Positions 40,070-49,232 of a stretch of DNA of 64,000 nucleotides are shown one piece after another (the first letter of the stretch is position 1; the number at the start of each line of letters is the position of its first letter). Under the pieces are notes generated by a model, which saw only the letters and a list, made by a program, of their open reading frames with translations, was not told the DNA's origin and searched no databases. Source of the DNA: Variovorax ginsengisoli. GTDB taxonomy: Bacteria; Pseudomonadota; Gammaproteobacteria; Burkholderiales; Burkholderiaceae_C. The DNA is taken from positions 434,001 through 498,000 of the forward strand of contig NZ_RCZJ01000001.1 of assembly GCF_006438845.1 (NCBI RefSeq), written 5' to 3'. Made by a program: the position numbers and the translations under genes.

Positions 40070-40153
40070 TGCCCCACCGCTCATCGCTTCGTGTATTCGC
40101 TGTCCCCCGAGGGGGCGCGGGCTCCCTTGGGTTGGCCCAGCGGGAGACCTGAC
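40070..40153. repeat. Second type of GC-rich intergenic repeat (livG-livF gap)
   Basis: This gap contains the palindrome CCCCCGAGGGGG followed by GCTCCCTTGGGTTGGCCCAG, resembling GC-rich intergenic elements I associate with Comamonadaceae genomes. No second copy of this type was found in the window, so the repeat status is from recall, not comparison. Confidence 0.4.
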
Positions 40154-40855
40154 ATGCTCAAACTCCAAGACCTGCATGCGTACTACGGCAAAAGCCATGT
40201 GCTGCACGGCGTTTCCTTCGAAGTCGGCGCCGGCGAGATCGTCGCGCTGCTCGGTCGCAACGGCTCCGGCCGTTCGACCACGGCCAAGGCCGTGATGGGC
40301 CTGGTTCATGCCGAGGGCGGCCTGCACTGGAAGGGGCAGGACATCCTGCGCCGCAAGGCCTACGAGATCGCACATCTCGGCATCGGCTACGTGCCCGAGA
40401 ACCGCGAAATCTTCCCCAGGCTCACCGTGCACCAGAACCTGCTGCTGGGGCAGAAGGGCAAGGCGGCGGTCAAGGCCAGCCGCTGGTCCTTCGACGACAT
40501 GTACACGATGTTCCCGCGGCTCAAGGAGCGCCAGCACAACGAGGCCGGCGTGCTCTCGGGTGGCGAGCAGCAGATGCTCACGCTGTGCCGCACGCTCATG
40601 GGCGACCCCGACCTGATCATCATCGACGAGCCGACCGAAGGGCTGGCGCCAAAGATCGTCGAACTGGTGGGGCAATATCTGAAGCGTCTCAAGGACCGCG
40701 GCGTGTCGGTACTGCTGATCGAGCAGAAACTGACCATCGCCATGCAGATTTCCGATCGCGCGCTGGTCATGGGGCACGGCAGCATCGTGTTCGACGGCAC
40801 CCCCGACAGCCTGCGTGCCGACGCGGCCACGCGCAAGGAATGGCTGGAGGTCTAA
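40154..40855 (+). CDS. livF: ABC transporter ATP-binding protein, LivF type, with Arg in Walker A
   Basis: A 233-residue ATPase, the normal LivF length. The signature LSGGEQQMLTLCRTLMG and Walker B LIIIDEPTEGLAP are intact, with LLIEQKLTIAMQISDRALVM after. Walker A reads GRNGSGRST: the usual Lys that contacts the ATP phosphates is Arg (codon CGT). In most ABC ATPases this change weakens hydrolysis, so the pair with LivG may be functionally asymmetric. ATG at 40154 begins the conserved MLKLQDLHAYYGKSHVL. Confidence 0.9.
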   Translation: MLKLQDLHAYYGKSHVLHGVSFEVGAGEIVALLGRNGSGRSTTAKAVMGLVHAEGGLHWKGQDILRRKAYEIAHLGIGYVPENREIFPRLTVHQNLLLGQKGKAAVKASRWSFDDMYTMFPRLKERQHNEAGVLSGGEQQMLTLCRTLMGDPDLIIIDEPTEGLAPKIVELVGQYLKRLKDRGVSVLLIEQKLTIAMQISDRALVMGHGSIVFDGTPDSLRADAATRKEWLEV

Positions 40856-41637
40856 GCGCTCTGCGCGATGCTTTGCCACGCGGTGGCGAGAAGCGTGGCG
40901 CCTGCGCCGGCGAGCAATCCCGCCACCAGCCGCCTGAGCGTGGCCGGGTTCATCCGGTTCGGCAGCCGGTGATGGAGTTGCGTGACGCCGTAGACCACCG
41001 GTATGGCGCAGGCCGCGAGCCACGTCGAACGCCATGTGAATTGGCCGGTGCTCAACACGACCACCAATCGCACCAGCGCATTGAAGGCGAACATCAGCAG
41101 CAGCGAGCGGCGCACGACCTCGCGGTCGAGTGGCTGGCGGTAGAGATGAAAGACGATCGGCGGTCCAGAGCTCGCGAACAAGCCTCCCAGCACGCCTGAC
41201 AAGGCACCGGCGAACGCAAAGCTTCGCGGATTGGACAAGGTCGAGCGTGGCGTGCCTTGGAGCACAAGCAGCAGAGCGCACAGCAGGATCGATGCGCCCA
41301 ACAGGCCGCGCAACCACGCCACCGCGCCGCCGCTGAGCGAGGCGAGCAGTATCAGGCCCGCCAAGACGCCCACCGTGCCGCCGTTCAAGGCGGGTTTCAT
41401 CAGTGGCCATGGCACGGGCCCCGGCCGGGCGCGGAAGTAGGTGAACGCGTTGATGAGCGTCAGCACCATCGCGGCGTTGGCGGTGTCGCTCACGCTCGCG
41501 ATGTGAAAGAGCGAGACAAGGCCGAGCAGGATCAGGCTGAAGGCGAATCCGGTGAGATTCTGTGCGTAGGTGGCAAGCGCTACGCAGGCCATGAAGGCGA
41601 TCAACAGGCCTGGGGCGGGGATGGGGGGCATCTGCAT
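40852..41637 (-). CDS. TauE/SafE-type sulfite/anion exporter family protein
   Basis: A 261-residue membrane protein with about eight helices. Paired repeats FTYFRARPGPVPWPLMKPAL and GALSGVLGGLFASSGPPIVFHLYRQPL match the TauE/SafE family, which moves sulfite, sulfonates or other organic anions. It converges on livF and the two stop codons overlap. It interrupts the run of acid-catabolism genes on the opposite strand, so its link to them is uncertain. Confidence 0.82.
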   Translation of the reverse strand: MQMPPIPAPGLLIAFMACVALATYAQNLTGFAFSLILLGLVSLFHIASVSDTANAAMVLTLINAFTYFRARPGPVPWPLMKPALNGGTVGVLAGLILLASLSGGAVAWLRGLLGASILLCALLLVLQGTPRSTLSNPRSFAFAGALSGVLGGLFASSGPPIVFHLYRQPLDREVVRRSLLLMFAFNALVRLVVVLSTGQFTWRSTWLAACAIPVVYGVTQLHHRLPNRMNPATLRRLVAGLLAGAGATLLATAWQSIAQSA

Positions 41638-41748
41638 GCGGCACGGGCCGCTTCAACATCGAAGACTCGATTGTCAGGGTTGTCCCTGAGAGGGCGGCCG
41701 TCGACGCGATGCTTGTCCCACCAGCGACTGGATGCCGTTGTCCGGACG

Positions 41749-41793
41749 TAGGAAATGCCTAGAATTCCAGAAGAAAAAGAACACTCGTTCGTT
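41749..41793. promoter_or_regulatory. Candidate operators upstream of the beta-oxidation operon
   Basis: Two inverted repeats lie in the divergent gap before the enoyl-CoA hydratase gene. TAGG-AAATG-CCTA (41749-41761) is distantly like the shared GGG-N4-CCC motif of the ligase and binding-protein genes. AAAGAAC-ACTC-GTTCGTT (41776-41793) has the form of a TetR-family operator. No TetR gene lies nearby. Confidence 0.4.
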
Positions 41794-41866
41794 TCGGTGG
41801 CGCCGCATGTGTATGCGCCCCACACTGCCCTCCATCATCCCAACCTCTCATTCGAAGGAACGCAGC

Positions 41867-43972
41867 ATGACGGCTGAATACAAAGTGCTCGGCGAGGTCG
41901 CCGTGATCACGCTCGCCAACCCACCGGTCAACGGCCTGGGCTTCGCAACGCGCGTGGGCATCACCGACGGGCTGGCCAAGGCGCTGGCGGACGATGCCGT
42001 CACGTCGATCGTGATCACCGGCGCGGGCAAAGCCTTTTCAGGCGGCGCGGACATCAAGGAGTTCGGCACGCCGAAGGCGCTGCAAGACCCGAACCTTCTG
42101 AGCGTGATCCTGGCGCTCGAAGCCTCCACGAAACCCATCGTCGCCGCGATCCATTCCGTCTGCATGGGCGGCGGCCTGGAGCTCGCGCTCGGTTGCCACT
42201 ACCGCGTGGTCGCCCCGGGCACCAGCATCGCATTGCCCGAGGTCAAGCTCGGCCTGCTGCCCGGTGCCGGCGGCACGCAGCGGCTCCCGCGCGTGCTGGG
42301 CGTGGAAACCGCACTCAACATGATCGTCAGCGGCGAAGCGGTGAAGAGCGAAATGCTGGCCGGCCTGCCGGGCCAGAAGCTGATCGACCAGCTCGCGGGC
42401 TCGGCCGAATCGCTGTTCGACGAGGCCGTGATCTACGCCAAGTCGGTGGCCGGAAAGACGGGCGACGCATTGCCGCTGGTGCGCAACCTGCCGTGTAAGC
42501 ATCCGCAGGGCGACGCCTACTTCCAGTTCGCGCGCAACATGGTTGGCGGCATGTCGAAGAACTACCCCGCGCCGTTGAAGTGCGTGGACGCGGTTGCCGC
42601 TGCCGCCAAGATGAAATTCGACGACGGTCTGGCCGAAGAGCGTCGCCTGTTCACCGGCCTGATGTTCACGCCCGAATCGATCGCGCTGCGCCATCTGTTC
42701 ATGGCCGAGCGCGCTGCCAGCAAGATCCCCGACGTGGCCGACGACACGCCCAAGCGCGAGATCAAGTCGGTGGCCGTGATTGGCGCCGGCACGATGGGTG
42801 GCGGCATCTCGATGAACTTCCTCAACGCCGGCATTCCGGTGAAGATCCTCGAGATGAAGCAGGAGGCGCTCGACCGCGGCCTCGCCACCATCAAGAGGAA
42901 CTACGAGGCGCAGGTCAAGAAGGGCAAGCTCAAGCAGGACAAGTACGAGCAGCGCATGGCTTTGCTCACCACCACGCTGAGCTACGACGAACTCAAGGAT
43001 GCCGACCTGATCATCGAAGCGGTGTTCGAGGAACTCGGCGTGAAGGAGAAGGTTTTCAAGGAGCTCGACCGCGTGGCCAAGCCGGGCGCGATCCTGGCGT
43101 CGAACACGTCCACGCTCGACGTCGACAAGATCGCCGCCTTCACCGAGCGTCCGCAGGACGTGGTCGGCATGCACTTCTTCAGCCCTGCGAACGTGATGAA
43201 GCTGCTCGAAGTGGTGCGCGGCGCCAAGACCGGCAAGGATGTCCTGGCCACCGTGATGGGCGTCGCCAAGAAGATCAAGAAGACGGCCGTAGTATCGGGC
43301 GTGTGCGACGGCTTCATCGGCAACCGCATGATCGAGCAATACAGCCGCCAGGCCGGCTTTCTGCTCGACGAAGGCGCGACGCCCCAGCAGGTCGACCGTG
43401 CCGTCGAGAAGTTCGGCTTCGCAATGGGCCCGTTCCGCATGGGTGACCTGGCCGGTAACGACATCGGCTGGGCGATCCGCAAGCGCCGCGCGACCGAGCG
43501 CGCCGACATGAAGTACAGCCGGACGGCCGACAAGCTCTGCGAGCTGGGCCGCTTCGGCCAGAAGACCGGCGCGGGCTGGTACGACTACCAGGCGGGCAAG
43601 CGCGACGCCATCCCTAGCCAGGTCGTGCTCGACCTGATCGAGCAGCACCGCAAGGACGAAGGCATCGTGCCGCGCAAGATCAGCGACGAGGAGATCGTGC
43701 AGCGGCTGGTGTACGCGCTCGTGAACGAAGGCGCCCGCATCCTGGAAGATGGCATCGCCAGCAAGTCGGGGGACATCGACATGGTCTACCTCACCGGCTA
43801 CGGCTTTCCGATCTGGCGCGGCGGCCCGATGCACTACGCGAGCCAGGTCGGCCTGTACAACGTGGCCGAGGCCATGAAGCGGTTCGCGAAGAACCCGCGC
43901 GACGACGGCAACTTCTGGGAGCCCGCGCCGCTGATCCAGAAGCTGGTCGCTGAAGGCAAGTCCTTCGGCTGA
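41867..43972 (+). CDS. Fused enoyl-CoA hydratase / 3-hydroxyacyl-CoA dehydrogenase (FadB/FadJ-like)
   Basis: A 701-residue bifunctional beta-oxidation enzyme. The N-terminal crotonase domain (1-190) has the oxyanion segment FSGGADIKEF and the two catalytic Glu regions CMGGGLELALGCHYRV and LPEVKLGLLPGAGGTQRLP. The C-terminal NAD-binding domain starts KSVAVIGAGTMGGGISMNFL, followed by HFFSPANVMKLLEVV and the helical dimer domains. The ATG follows GAAGGAA at a good distance. It begins a long co-directional operon. Confidence 0.93.
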   Translation: MTAEYKVLGEVAVITLANPPVNGLGFATRVGITDGLAKALADDAVTSIVITGAGKAFSGGADIKEFGTPKALQDPNLLSVILALEASTKPIVAAIHSVCMGGGLELALGCHYRVVAPGTSIALPEVKLGLLPGAGGTQRLPRVLGVETALNMIVSGEAVKSEMLAGLPGQKLIDQLAGSAESLFDEAVIYAKSVAGKTGDALPLVRNLPCKHPQGDAYFQFARNMVGGMSKNYPAPLKCVDAVAAAAKMKFDDGLAEERRLFTGLMFTPESIALRHLFMAERAASKIPDVADDTPKREIKSVAVIGAGTMGGGISMNFLNAGIPVKILEMKQEALDRGLATIKRNYEAQVKKGKLKQDKYEQRMALLTTTLSYDELKDADLIIEAVFEELGVKEKVFKELDRVAKPGAILASNTSTLDVDKIAAFTERPQDVVGMHFFSPANVMKLLEVVRGAKTGKDVLATVMGVAKKIKKTAVVSGVCDGFIGNRMIEQYSRQAGFLLDEGATPQQVDRAVEKFGFAMGPFRMGDLAGNDIGWAIRKRRATERADMKYSRTADKLCELGRFGQKTGAGWYDYQAGKRDAIPSQVVLDLIEQHRKDEGIVPRKISDEEIVQRLVYALVNEGARILEDGIASKSGDIDMVYLTGYGFPIWRGGPMHYASQVGLYNVAEAMKRFAKNPRDDGNFWEPAPLIQKLVAEGKSFG

Positions 43973-43985
43973 AACAGGCGCCAAC

Positions 43986-45464
43986 GTGCTGAAGCGAGTG
44001 TTCGTCGGACTGCTGGGGGTTCTGCTGGCCCTGGCTGCGGCCATGGCCGTCAACACCTGGCGAACACCGTCGCGACAAGTGGCCGTGGCGGCCGCGCCGC
44101 CCCTTGCGTTGGACCTTGATGGCGCCGTCCGGCGGCTGTCCGGTGTGGTGCAGCTGCGAACCGTGTCGAGCCTGGAGAACGTGGCGCAAAGTGCGGTCGA
44201 GTTCGACAAGCTGCATGCGGCGCTGGCCCTGCAGTTTCCCAAACTGCACGCAGTGCTGAAGAAGGAAACGGTCGGCAGCAAGGCGCTGCTGTTCACTTGG
44301 CAAGGCAGCGATCCGCAGGCAGCGCCGGTGGCGTTGCTGGCACATCAGGATGTGGTTCCGATCGCTCCAGGCACCGAGAAGATGTGGAGCGTCGCGCCTT
44401 TCAGTGGTGCGGTGCAGGACGGCTTCGTCTGGGGCCGCGGAACGCTCGACAACAAGAGCAACCTGATGGCCCAGCTCGAGGCGGTCGAGTTGCTCGTGGC
44501 GGCGGGGTTTCAGCCGCGCCAGACCGTCTACCTCGCCTTTGGCGACGACGAGGAGGTCAGCGGGCTTCGCGGCGCGCTGCCGATCGCTCAACTGCTTCAG
44601 TCGCGTGGCGTGCGGCTCGATTGGGTGCTCGACGAAGGTCTGCTGGTGCTCGATGGTGTGCTGCCGGGCCTTTCGAAACCGGCTGCTTTGATTGGCCTGG
44701 CCGAGAAGGGCTACGGCACGTTTTTCCTTTCTCTGGACACCGCCCCTGGCCATTCGTCGATGCCGCCGGCGCACAGCGCGATCGGGCAGATGAGTGCGGC
44801 GCTGGCGCGCCTCGAGGCCCAGCCGATGCCGGGGAGCATCCAAGGCGTCGCGCGGTCGATGTTCGGCACGCTTGCGCCAGAGATGAACGGCATCAACCGG
44901 CTCATGCTGACCAACCTCTGGCTGACCGAACCGCTCGTGCGAGGCCAGTTGGAAAAGAGTCCGAGCAGCAATGCGATGCTGCGGACCACGACGGCGCTGA
45001 CCATCGTGAAGGCCGGCAACAAGGACAACGTGCTGCCAGGCCGCGCCGAGGCCGCCGTCAACTTTCGGGTGCTGCCGGGCGATTCGCTGGCCAGCGTCGA
45101 GGCCCATCTGCGCAAGGCGCTGGCCAACGACGCGATCCGAATCGATGCCTATGCCGGCAACGCCGAGCCTTCGCGCATCTCGTCCACCGAGGCGCGCGGC
45201 TATGCCGCCATCGCCCGCTCGGTGCGCGAGGTTTTCCCGGAGGCGGTGGTGGCGCCCGGCCTCATGACAGCCGCCACCGATTCACGCCATTTTTCCCTGG
45301 TCAGCGATGCGGTGTACCGCTTCTCGCCCCTCCAGATGAAGGGCGACGATCTGCCGCGCTTTCACGGCACCAACGAGCGCCTGGCGGTCGACAACTACGC
45401 CCGGATGATCCGCTTCTATCACCAGCTTCTGCGCAGCACCGGCCCGGCCGCCGCTGCGCTGTGA
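43986..45464 (+). CDS. PM20D1-like M20 metallohydrolase (N-acyl amino acid hydrolase candidate)
   Basis: A 492-residue protein with an N-terminal membrane anchor or signal ([18 protein letters not shown]) and a full M20 zinc-peptidase domain. Metal ligands are seen in [32 protein letters not shown] and a late RFHGTNERL. The text [20 protein letters not shown] and [19 protein letters not shown] resembles, as I recall it, mammalian PM20D1, an N-fatty-acyl amino acid hydrolase. It lies 13 bases after the hydratase gene and 34 before the thiolase gene. GTG is the likeliest start. The substrate is inferred; carboxypeptidase activity is possible. Confidence 0.85.
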   Translation: MLKRVFVGLLGVLLALAAAMAVNTWRTPSRQVAVAAAPPLALDLDGAVRRLSGVVQLRTVSSLENVAQSAVEFDKLHAALALQFPKLHAVLKKETVGSKALLFTWQGSDPQAAPVALLAHQDVVPIAPGTEKMWSVAPFSGAVQDGFVWGRGTLDNKSNLMAQLEAVELLVAAGFQPRQTVYLAFGDDEEVSGLRGALPIAQLLQSRGVRLDWVLDEGLLVLDGVLPGLSKPAALIGLAEKGYGTFFLSLDTAPGHSSMPPAHSAIGQMSAALARLEAQPMPGSIQGVARSMFGTLAPEMNGINRLMLTNLWLTEPLVRGQLEKSPSSNAMLRTTTALTIVKAGNKDNVLPGRAEAAVNFRVLPGDSLASVEAHLRKALANDAIRIDAYAGNAEPSRISSTEARGYAAIARSVREVFPEAVVAPGLMTAATDSRHFSLVSDAVYRFSPLQMKGDDLPRFHGTNERLAVDNYARMIRFYHQLLRSTGPAAAAL

Positions 45465-45498
45465 GCACTTTCCCTTCCATTCTCCAAAGGACTTCACC

Positions 45499-46674
45499 AT
45501 GACCCGCGCCGTCATCGTCTCTACCGCCCGCACCCCGCTCGCCAAGAGCTGGAAGGGCGCCTTCAACATGACCCACGGCGCGACGCTCGGCGGCCACGCC
45601 GTACAGCACGCCGTGCAGCGTGCCGGCATCGACGGCGCCGAGGTCGACGACGTGATCATGGGCTGCGCCACGCCCGAAGGGGCGACCGGCTCGAACATCG
45701 CGCGCCAGATCGCACTCCGCGCCGGCCTGCCGGTCACCACCTCGGGCATGACGATCAACCGCTTCTGCTCGTCGGGCCTGCAGACCATCGCGACGGCGGC
45801 TCAGCGCATCATCGCGGGCGAGGGCGATGTGTACGTGGCAGGTGGTGTCGAGAGCATCTCGTGCGTGCAGAACGAGGCCAATCGACACATGATCACCGAC
45901 CCGTGGCTGGTCAAGCACAAGCCCGAGATCTACTGGAACATGCTGCAGACCGCCGAGCAGGTGGCCAAGCGCTACAACATCGGTCGCGACGCGATGGACG
46001 AGTACGGCGCTTCCAGCCAGCAGAAGGCGACCGCCGCGCTCGAGGCCGGCCGCTTCAAGGACGAGATTGCCCCGATCACGGTGCTGGCCGGCGTCGCCGA
46101 CCCGGTGATGGGCCTGCGGACCAAGGAAGTCACCGTCGAGAACGACGAGGGCATCCGTGCTGGCACCACCAAGGAAGGCATCAGCGGTATCCGTCCCGCC
46201 ATGCCGGGCGGGCTGATCTCCGCCGGCAACGCCAGCCAGTTTTCCGACGGCGGTGGCGCCTGCGTGCTGGTGGACGAGGCCTATGCAGAGCGCAAGGGCC
46301 TGAAGCCGATGGGCCGATTCCTCGGCTTCGCGGTGGCGGGCTGCGAACCCGACGAGATGGGCATCGGCCCCGTCTTCGCCATTCCGAAGGTGTTGAAAAA
46401 GCTCGGCCTGACGGTCGCCGACATCGACCTGTGGGAGCTGAACGAAGCCTTCGCCGTACAGGTGATCTACTGCCGTGACAAGCTGGGCATTCCGGGTGAC
46501 CGGCTGAACGTCGACGGCGGTGCCATCGCTGTCGGCCACCCTTACGGCGTGAGCGGCCAGCGTCTGACCGGCCACGCGCTCATCGAGGGCAAGCGCCGCG
46601 GCGCGAAGAAGGTCCTGGTCACGATGTGCATCGGCGGTGGCATGGGCGCGGCTGGCGTCTTTGAAGTGATCTGA
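45499..46674 (+). CDS. Acetyl-CoA C-acyltransferase (3-ketoacyl-CoA thiolase)
   Basis: A 391-residue thiolase that cleaves 3-ketoacyl-CoA with CoA at the end of each beta-oxidation turn. The acyl-accepting Cys is in [10 protein letters not shown] (about residue 90). The second region is [14 protein letters not shown] with the His in [11 protein letters not shown], and the proton-donor Cys is in [13 protein letters not shown]. Tyr replaces the more usual Gly/Met in GHPYG. It works with the hydratase/dehydrogenase and acyl-CoA dehydrogenases on either side. Confidence 0.93.
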   Translation: MTRAVIVSTARTPLAKSWKGAFNMTHGATLGGHAVQHAVQRAGIDGAEVDDVIMGCATPEGATGSNIARQIALRAGLPVTTSGMTINRFCSSGLQTIATAAQRIIAGEGDVYVAGGVESISCVQNEANRHMITDPWLVKHKPEIYWNMLQTAEQVAKRYNIGRDAMDEYGASSQQKATAALEAGRFKDEIAPITVLAGVADPVMGLRTKEVTVENDEGIRAGTTKEGISGIRPAMPGGLISAGNASQFSDGGGACVLVDEAYAERKGLKPMGRFLGFAVAGCEPDEMGIGPVFAIPKVLKKLGLTVADIDLWELNEAFAVQVIYCRDKLGIPGDRLNVDGGAIAVGHPYGVSGQRLTGHALIEGKRRGAKKVLVTMCIGGGMGAAGVFEVI

Positions 46675-46676
46675 CC

Positions 46677-46725
46677 CGCGCCCAGGCTGCGGGCCGGCCT
46701 TGCCGGTTCCGCGGCGTTTCACGAA
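46677..46725 (+). repeat. Dispersed repeat, family A, truncated copy 3
   Basis: CGCCCAGGCT joined to GCCGGTTCCGCGG and TTTCACGAA repeats the ends of the family A element with its middle missing. It lies between thiolase and acyl-CoA dehydrogenase genes. Confidence 0.55.
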
Positions 46726-46763
46726 CTTGCCAGCCGACGCTGGCGCTGTGTCAGAGATCCATC

Positions 46764-48608
46764 ATGAGCTTTCGTCCCACCCTTGACTTCCTGCTCTACG
46801 ACTGGCTCGATGCCGAATCATTGAACGGGCGCGAGCGCTTCGCCGACCATTCGCGCGAGACTTTCGACGCGGTGCTCGACACCTGCGAGCGCATCGCCCG
46901 CGAGAAGTACGCGCCGGCGAACCGCATCGTCGACACGCAGGAGCCGCGCTTCGACGGCGAGCGGGTCATCCTGCCGCAGGCCACGCACGATGCGCACGCC
47001 GCGTTCGCTGCGTCCGGCATGCTGAGCGCGGCACAGGATTACGAGATCGGCGGGATGCAGTTGCCCTACACCGTGCAGGCAGCAGCCAACAGCTTCTTCG
47101 CCATGGCGTCGGTCAGCATCGGCTCGAACCTGCTGACCAGCGGCAACGCCAACCTGCTCTTGGTGCACGGCACGCCGATGCAGCAGGAGGTGTTCGCGAA
47201 GAACGAGTTCTCCGGGCGATGGGCCGGCACCATGTGCCTGTCGGAGCCGCAGGCGGGCTCTTCGTTGAGCGACGTGGTGACACGCGCGGTGCCGGATGGC
47301 GATGGCTTCGAGGCCGACCCGCTCGGCCCGCGCTACCGCCTGACGGGCAACAAGATGTGGATTTCGTCGGGTGACCACGAACTCACCGAGAACATCGTTC
47401 ACATCGTGCTCGCAAAAATCCCCGACGCCCAAGGGAAGCTGGTGCCGGGCACACGCGGCATCTCGCTGTTCATCGTGCCCAAGCGCATGGTCGACACCGC
47501 GGGCGCGCTGACCGGCGAGCGCAACGACGTGGCACTGGCGGGCCTCAACCACAAGCTGGGCTGGCGCGGCACCACGAACACGCTGCTCAACTTCGGCGAA
47601 GGCCGCTTTCCGGTGGGCGGCCAAGCCGGCGCAGTCGGCTATCTGGTCGGGCAACCGGGCAAGGGCCTGCACTGCATGTTCCACATGATGAATGAGGCGC
47701 GCATCGGCATCGGCATGGCCGCTTCGATGCTCGGCATGGCCGGCTACGAAGCATCGCTGGCCTATGCAAGGCAGCGGCCGCAGGGTCGCCCGGTGGGGCC
47801 CGCCGGCAAGGACGCGGCCAAGCCGCAGGTGCGCATCATCGAGCACGCCGACGTGCGTCGCATGCTGCTGGCCCAGAAGTCTTACTGCGAAGGCGCACTC
47901 GCGCTGCAGCTCTATTGCGCTCGGCTTGTCGACGAGCAGAAAACCGGGGCGGCGGGGCCGGGCGGCGTGGCCGACGACGCGCGGCTGCTGCTGGAAGTGC
48001 TTACACCGATCGCCAAGAGCTGGCCCAGCGAATGGTGCCTGGAAGCCAATTCGTTGGCAATCCAGGTGCTCGGCGGCTACGGCTACACGCGCGACTTTCC
48101 CGTGGAGCAATACTGGCGCGACAACCGGCTCAACATGATCCACGAAGGCACGCATGGCATCCAGGCGGCCGACCTGCTGGGCCGCAAGGTGCTGATGGAA
48201 GAGGGCCGCGGCCTGAGCCTGCTGGCCGACCGGATCGCCGATACGGCACGCCGCGCCAGTGCCGTGCCGGCGCTCGCTGACGACGCACGCGCCCTGACCG
48301 ACGCCCTGGCCCAGGTTCAAAGCGCCACCCGCGCCGCGTGGTCGACCGGCGAGCCGCGGGACGCTCTCGCGAACGCGGTACCCTATATGCAGGCGTTCGG
48401 CCACACCGTGCTGGCGTGGATCTGGCTCGATCTCGCACACAGGTCGCTCCACGGCGGCAACGCGGCAGTGACGGATCCCGCCACGGTCGGCAGGCTCGGC
48501 GCCGCCAGCTATTTCTTTCGTTACGAACTACCCAAAATCGGCGCCTGGCTCCGCGTGGTCGAGACCCGCGATCCCACATGCGCCGAATTGCCCGAGGAGG
48601 CATTCTGA
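46764..48608 (+). CDS. Acyl-CoA dehydrogenase (DmdC-like long form)
   Basis: A 614-residue FAD enzyme that introduces the alpha-beta double bond in an acyl-CoA. Long forms like this carry a C-terminal extension compared with 380-residue FadE-type enzymes. Signatures include MCLSEPQAGSSLSDV, NKMWISSGDHEL, VLGGYGYTRDFPVEQYWRDN with HEGTHGIQAADLLGRK. The catalytic Glu is not assigned with certainty. The next gene starts within its stop codon (TGATG). Confidence 0.91.
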   Translation: MSFRPTLDFLLYDWLDAESLNGRERFADHSRETFDAVLDTCERIAREKYAPANRIVDTQEPRFDGERVILPQATHDAHAAFAASGMLSAAQDYEIGGMQLPYTVQAAANSFFAMASVSIGSNLLTSGNANLLLVHGTPMQQEVFAKNEFSGRWAGTMCLSEPQAGSSLSDVVTRAVPDGDGFEADPLGPRYRLTGNKMWISSGDHELTENIVHIVLAKIPDAQGKLVPGTRGISLFIVPKRMVDTAGALTGERNDVALAGLNHKLGWRGTTNTLLNFGEGRFPVGGQAGAVGYLVGQPGKGLHCMFHMMNEARIGIGMAASMLGMAGYEASLAYARQRPQGRPVGPAGKDAAKPQVRIIEHADVRRMLLAQKSYCEGALALQLYCARLVDEQKTGAAGPGGVADDARLLLEVLTPIAKSWPSEWCLEANSLAIQVLGGYGYTRDFPVEQYWRDNRLNMIHEGTHGIQAADLLGRKVLMEEGRGLSLLADRIADTARRASAVPALADDARALTDALAQVQSATRAAWSTGEPRDALANAVPYMQAFGHTVLAWIWLDLAHRSLHGGNAAVTDPATVGRLGAASYFFRYELPKIGAWLRVVETRDPTCAELPEEAF

Positions 48609-48847
48609 TGACCAGTGGAAGCTACATGCCCAAACTCCGATCCACCGAACCGCCGAAGCCGCATGCCAGACTGGAGAAATGGACCTGGATCCTGATCTAT
48701 GGCGGCCTCTTTCTGTTCATCCTCGGCATTGCCACAGCCCGCATCGAGCCGGTGCTGGGATGGAGCATGGCCACCCCGGGCGCCATCGCGGCGGTCATTG
48801 GATTCGTGCTCATCTACGTGCGTTCGCGCCTGAAGGACAAGCCATGA
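48608..48847 (+). CDS. Small two-helix membrane protein of unknown function
   Basis: A 79-residue product with two hydrophobic segments (WILIYGGLFLFILGIA and ATPGAIAAVIGFVLIYVR) between short charged ends. GAGGAGG lies 7-13 bases upstream. It overlaps the acyl-CoA dehydrogenase stop by one base and the next start by four, so it is a genuine, coupled operon member. I do not recognise a family. It might hold an operon protein at the membrane. Confidence 0.75.
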   Translation: MTSGSYMPKLRSTEPPKPHARLEKWTWILIYGGLFLFILGIATARIEPVLGWSMATPGAIAAVIGFVLIYVRSRLKDKP

Positions 48848-49122
48848 TCAAACACATCGTGATGTGGAAGATGGTGGATCCGGCCGAGGCCACGCGCTTC
48901 AAGGAACTGCTCGACACCTGCAAGGGCATCGTGCCCGGCATGCGGGAGTTCGAGGTCGCGGTGCGAGCCGAAGGCTTCGAGGCCAACCACGACGTGGCGC
49001 TGTATTCGGTGTTCGACGACGCGGCGGCGCTTCAGTCGTACATCGTCCATCCGCACCACAAGGAAGTCGTGGCCACGTCGCCTGCGCGCGCCTCGCGCAG
49101 CGTTTTCGATTACCAGACTTAA
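48844..49122 (+). CDS. Dabb-family (stress-responsive alpha-beta barrel) protein
   Basis: A 92-residue protein beginning MIKHIVMWKMVDPAEATRF and containing HDVALYSVFDDAAALQSYIVHPHHKEVV, the dimeric alpha-beta barrel (Dabb) pattern. Dabb proteins include small enzymes and plant stress proteins; the role here is unknown. Its start overlaps the preceding stop (ATGA). Confidence 0.85.
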   Translation: MIKHIVMWKMVDPAEATRFKELLDTCKGIVPGMREFEVAVRAEGFEANHDVALYSVFDDAAALQSYIVHPHHKEVVATSPARASRSVFDYQT

Positions 49123-49232
49123 CCCCGCTGAAGCGCCTTCGGCGCCGCCCCCGTCGAGGCGATGCCGGTGGCCCGCCGGAGCCGTTCCTTCGGCACCCCT
49201 CGCCTCGGCCCCCAACACAGAAAGATGCAGAC
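49123..49232. other. Structured gap in the beta-oxidation operon
   Basis: CGAGGCGA (49155) and TCGCCTCG (49200) are perfect inverted repeats enclosing about 37 bases. A smaller hairpin GCGCC-TTC-GGCGC lies before them. The gap may attenuate transcription or be an intergenic repeat; no gene is seen. Confidence 0.4.
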
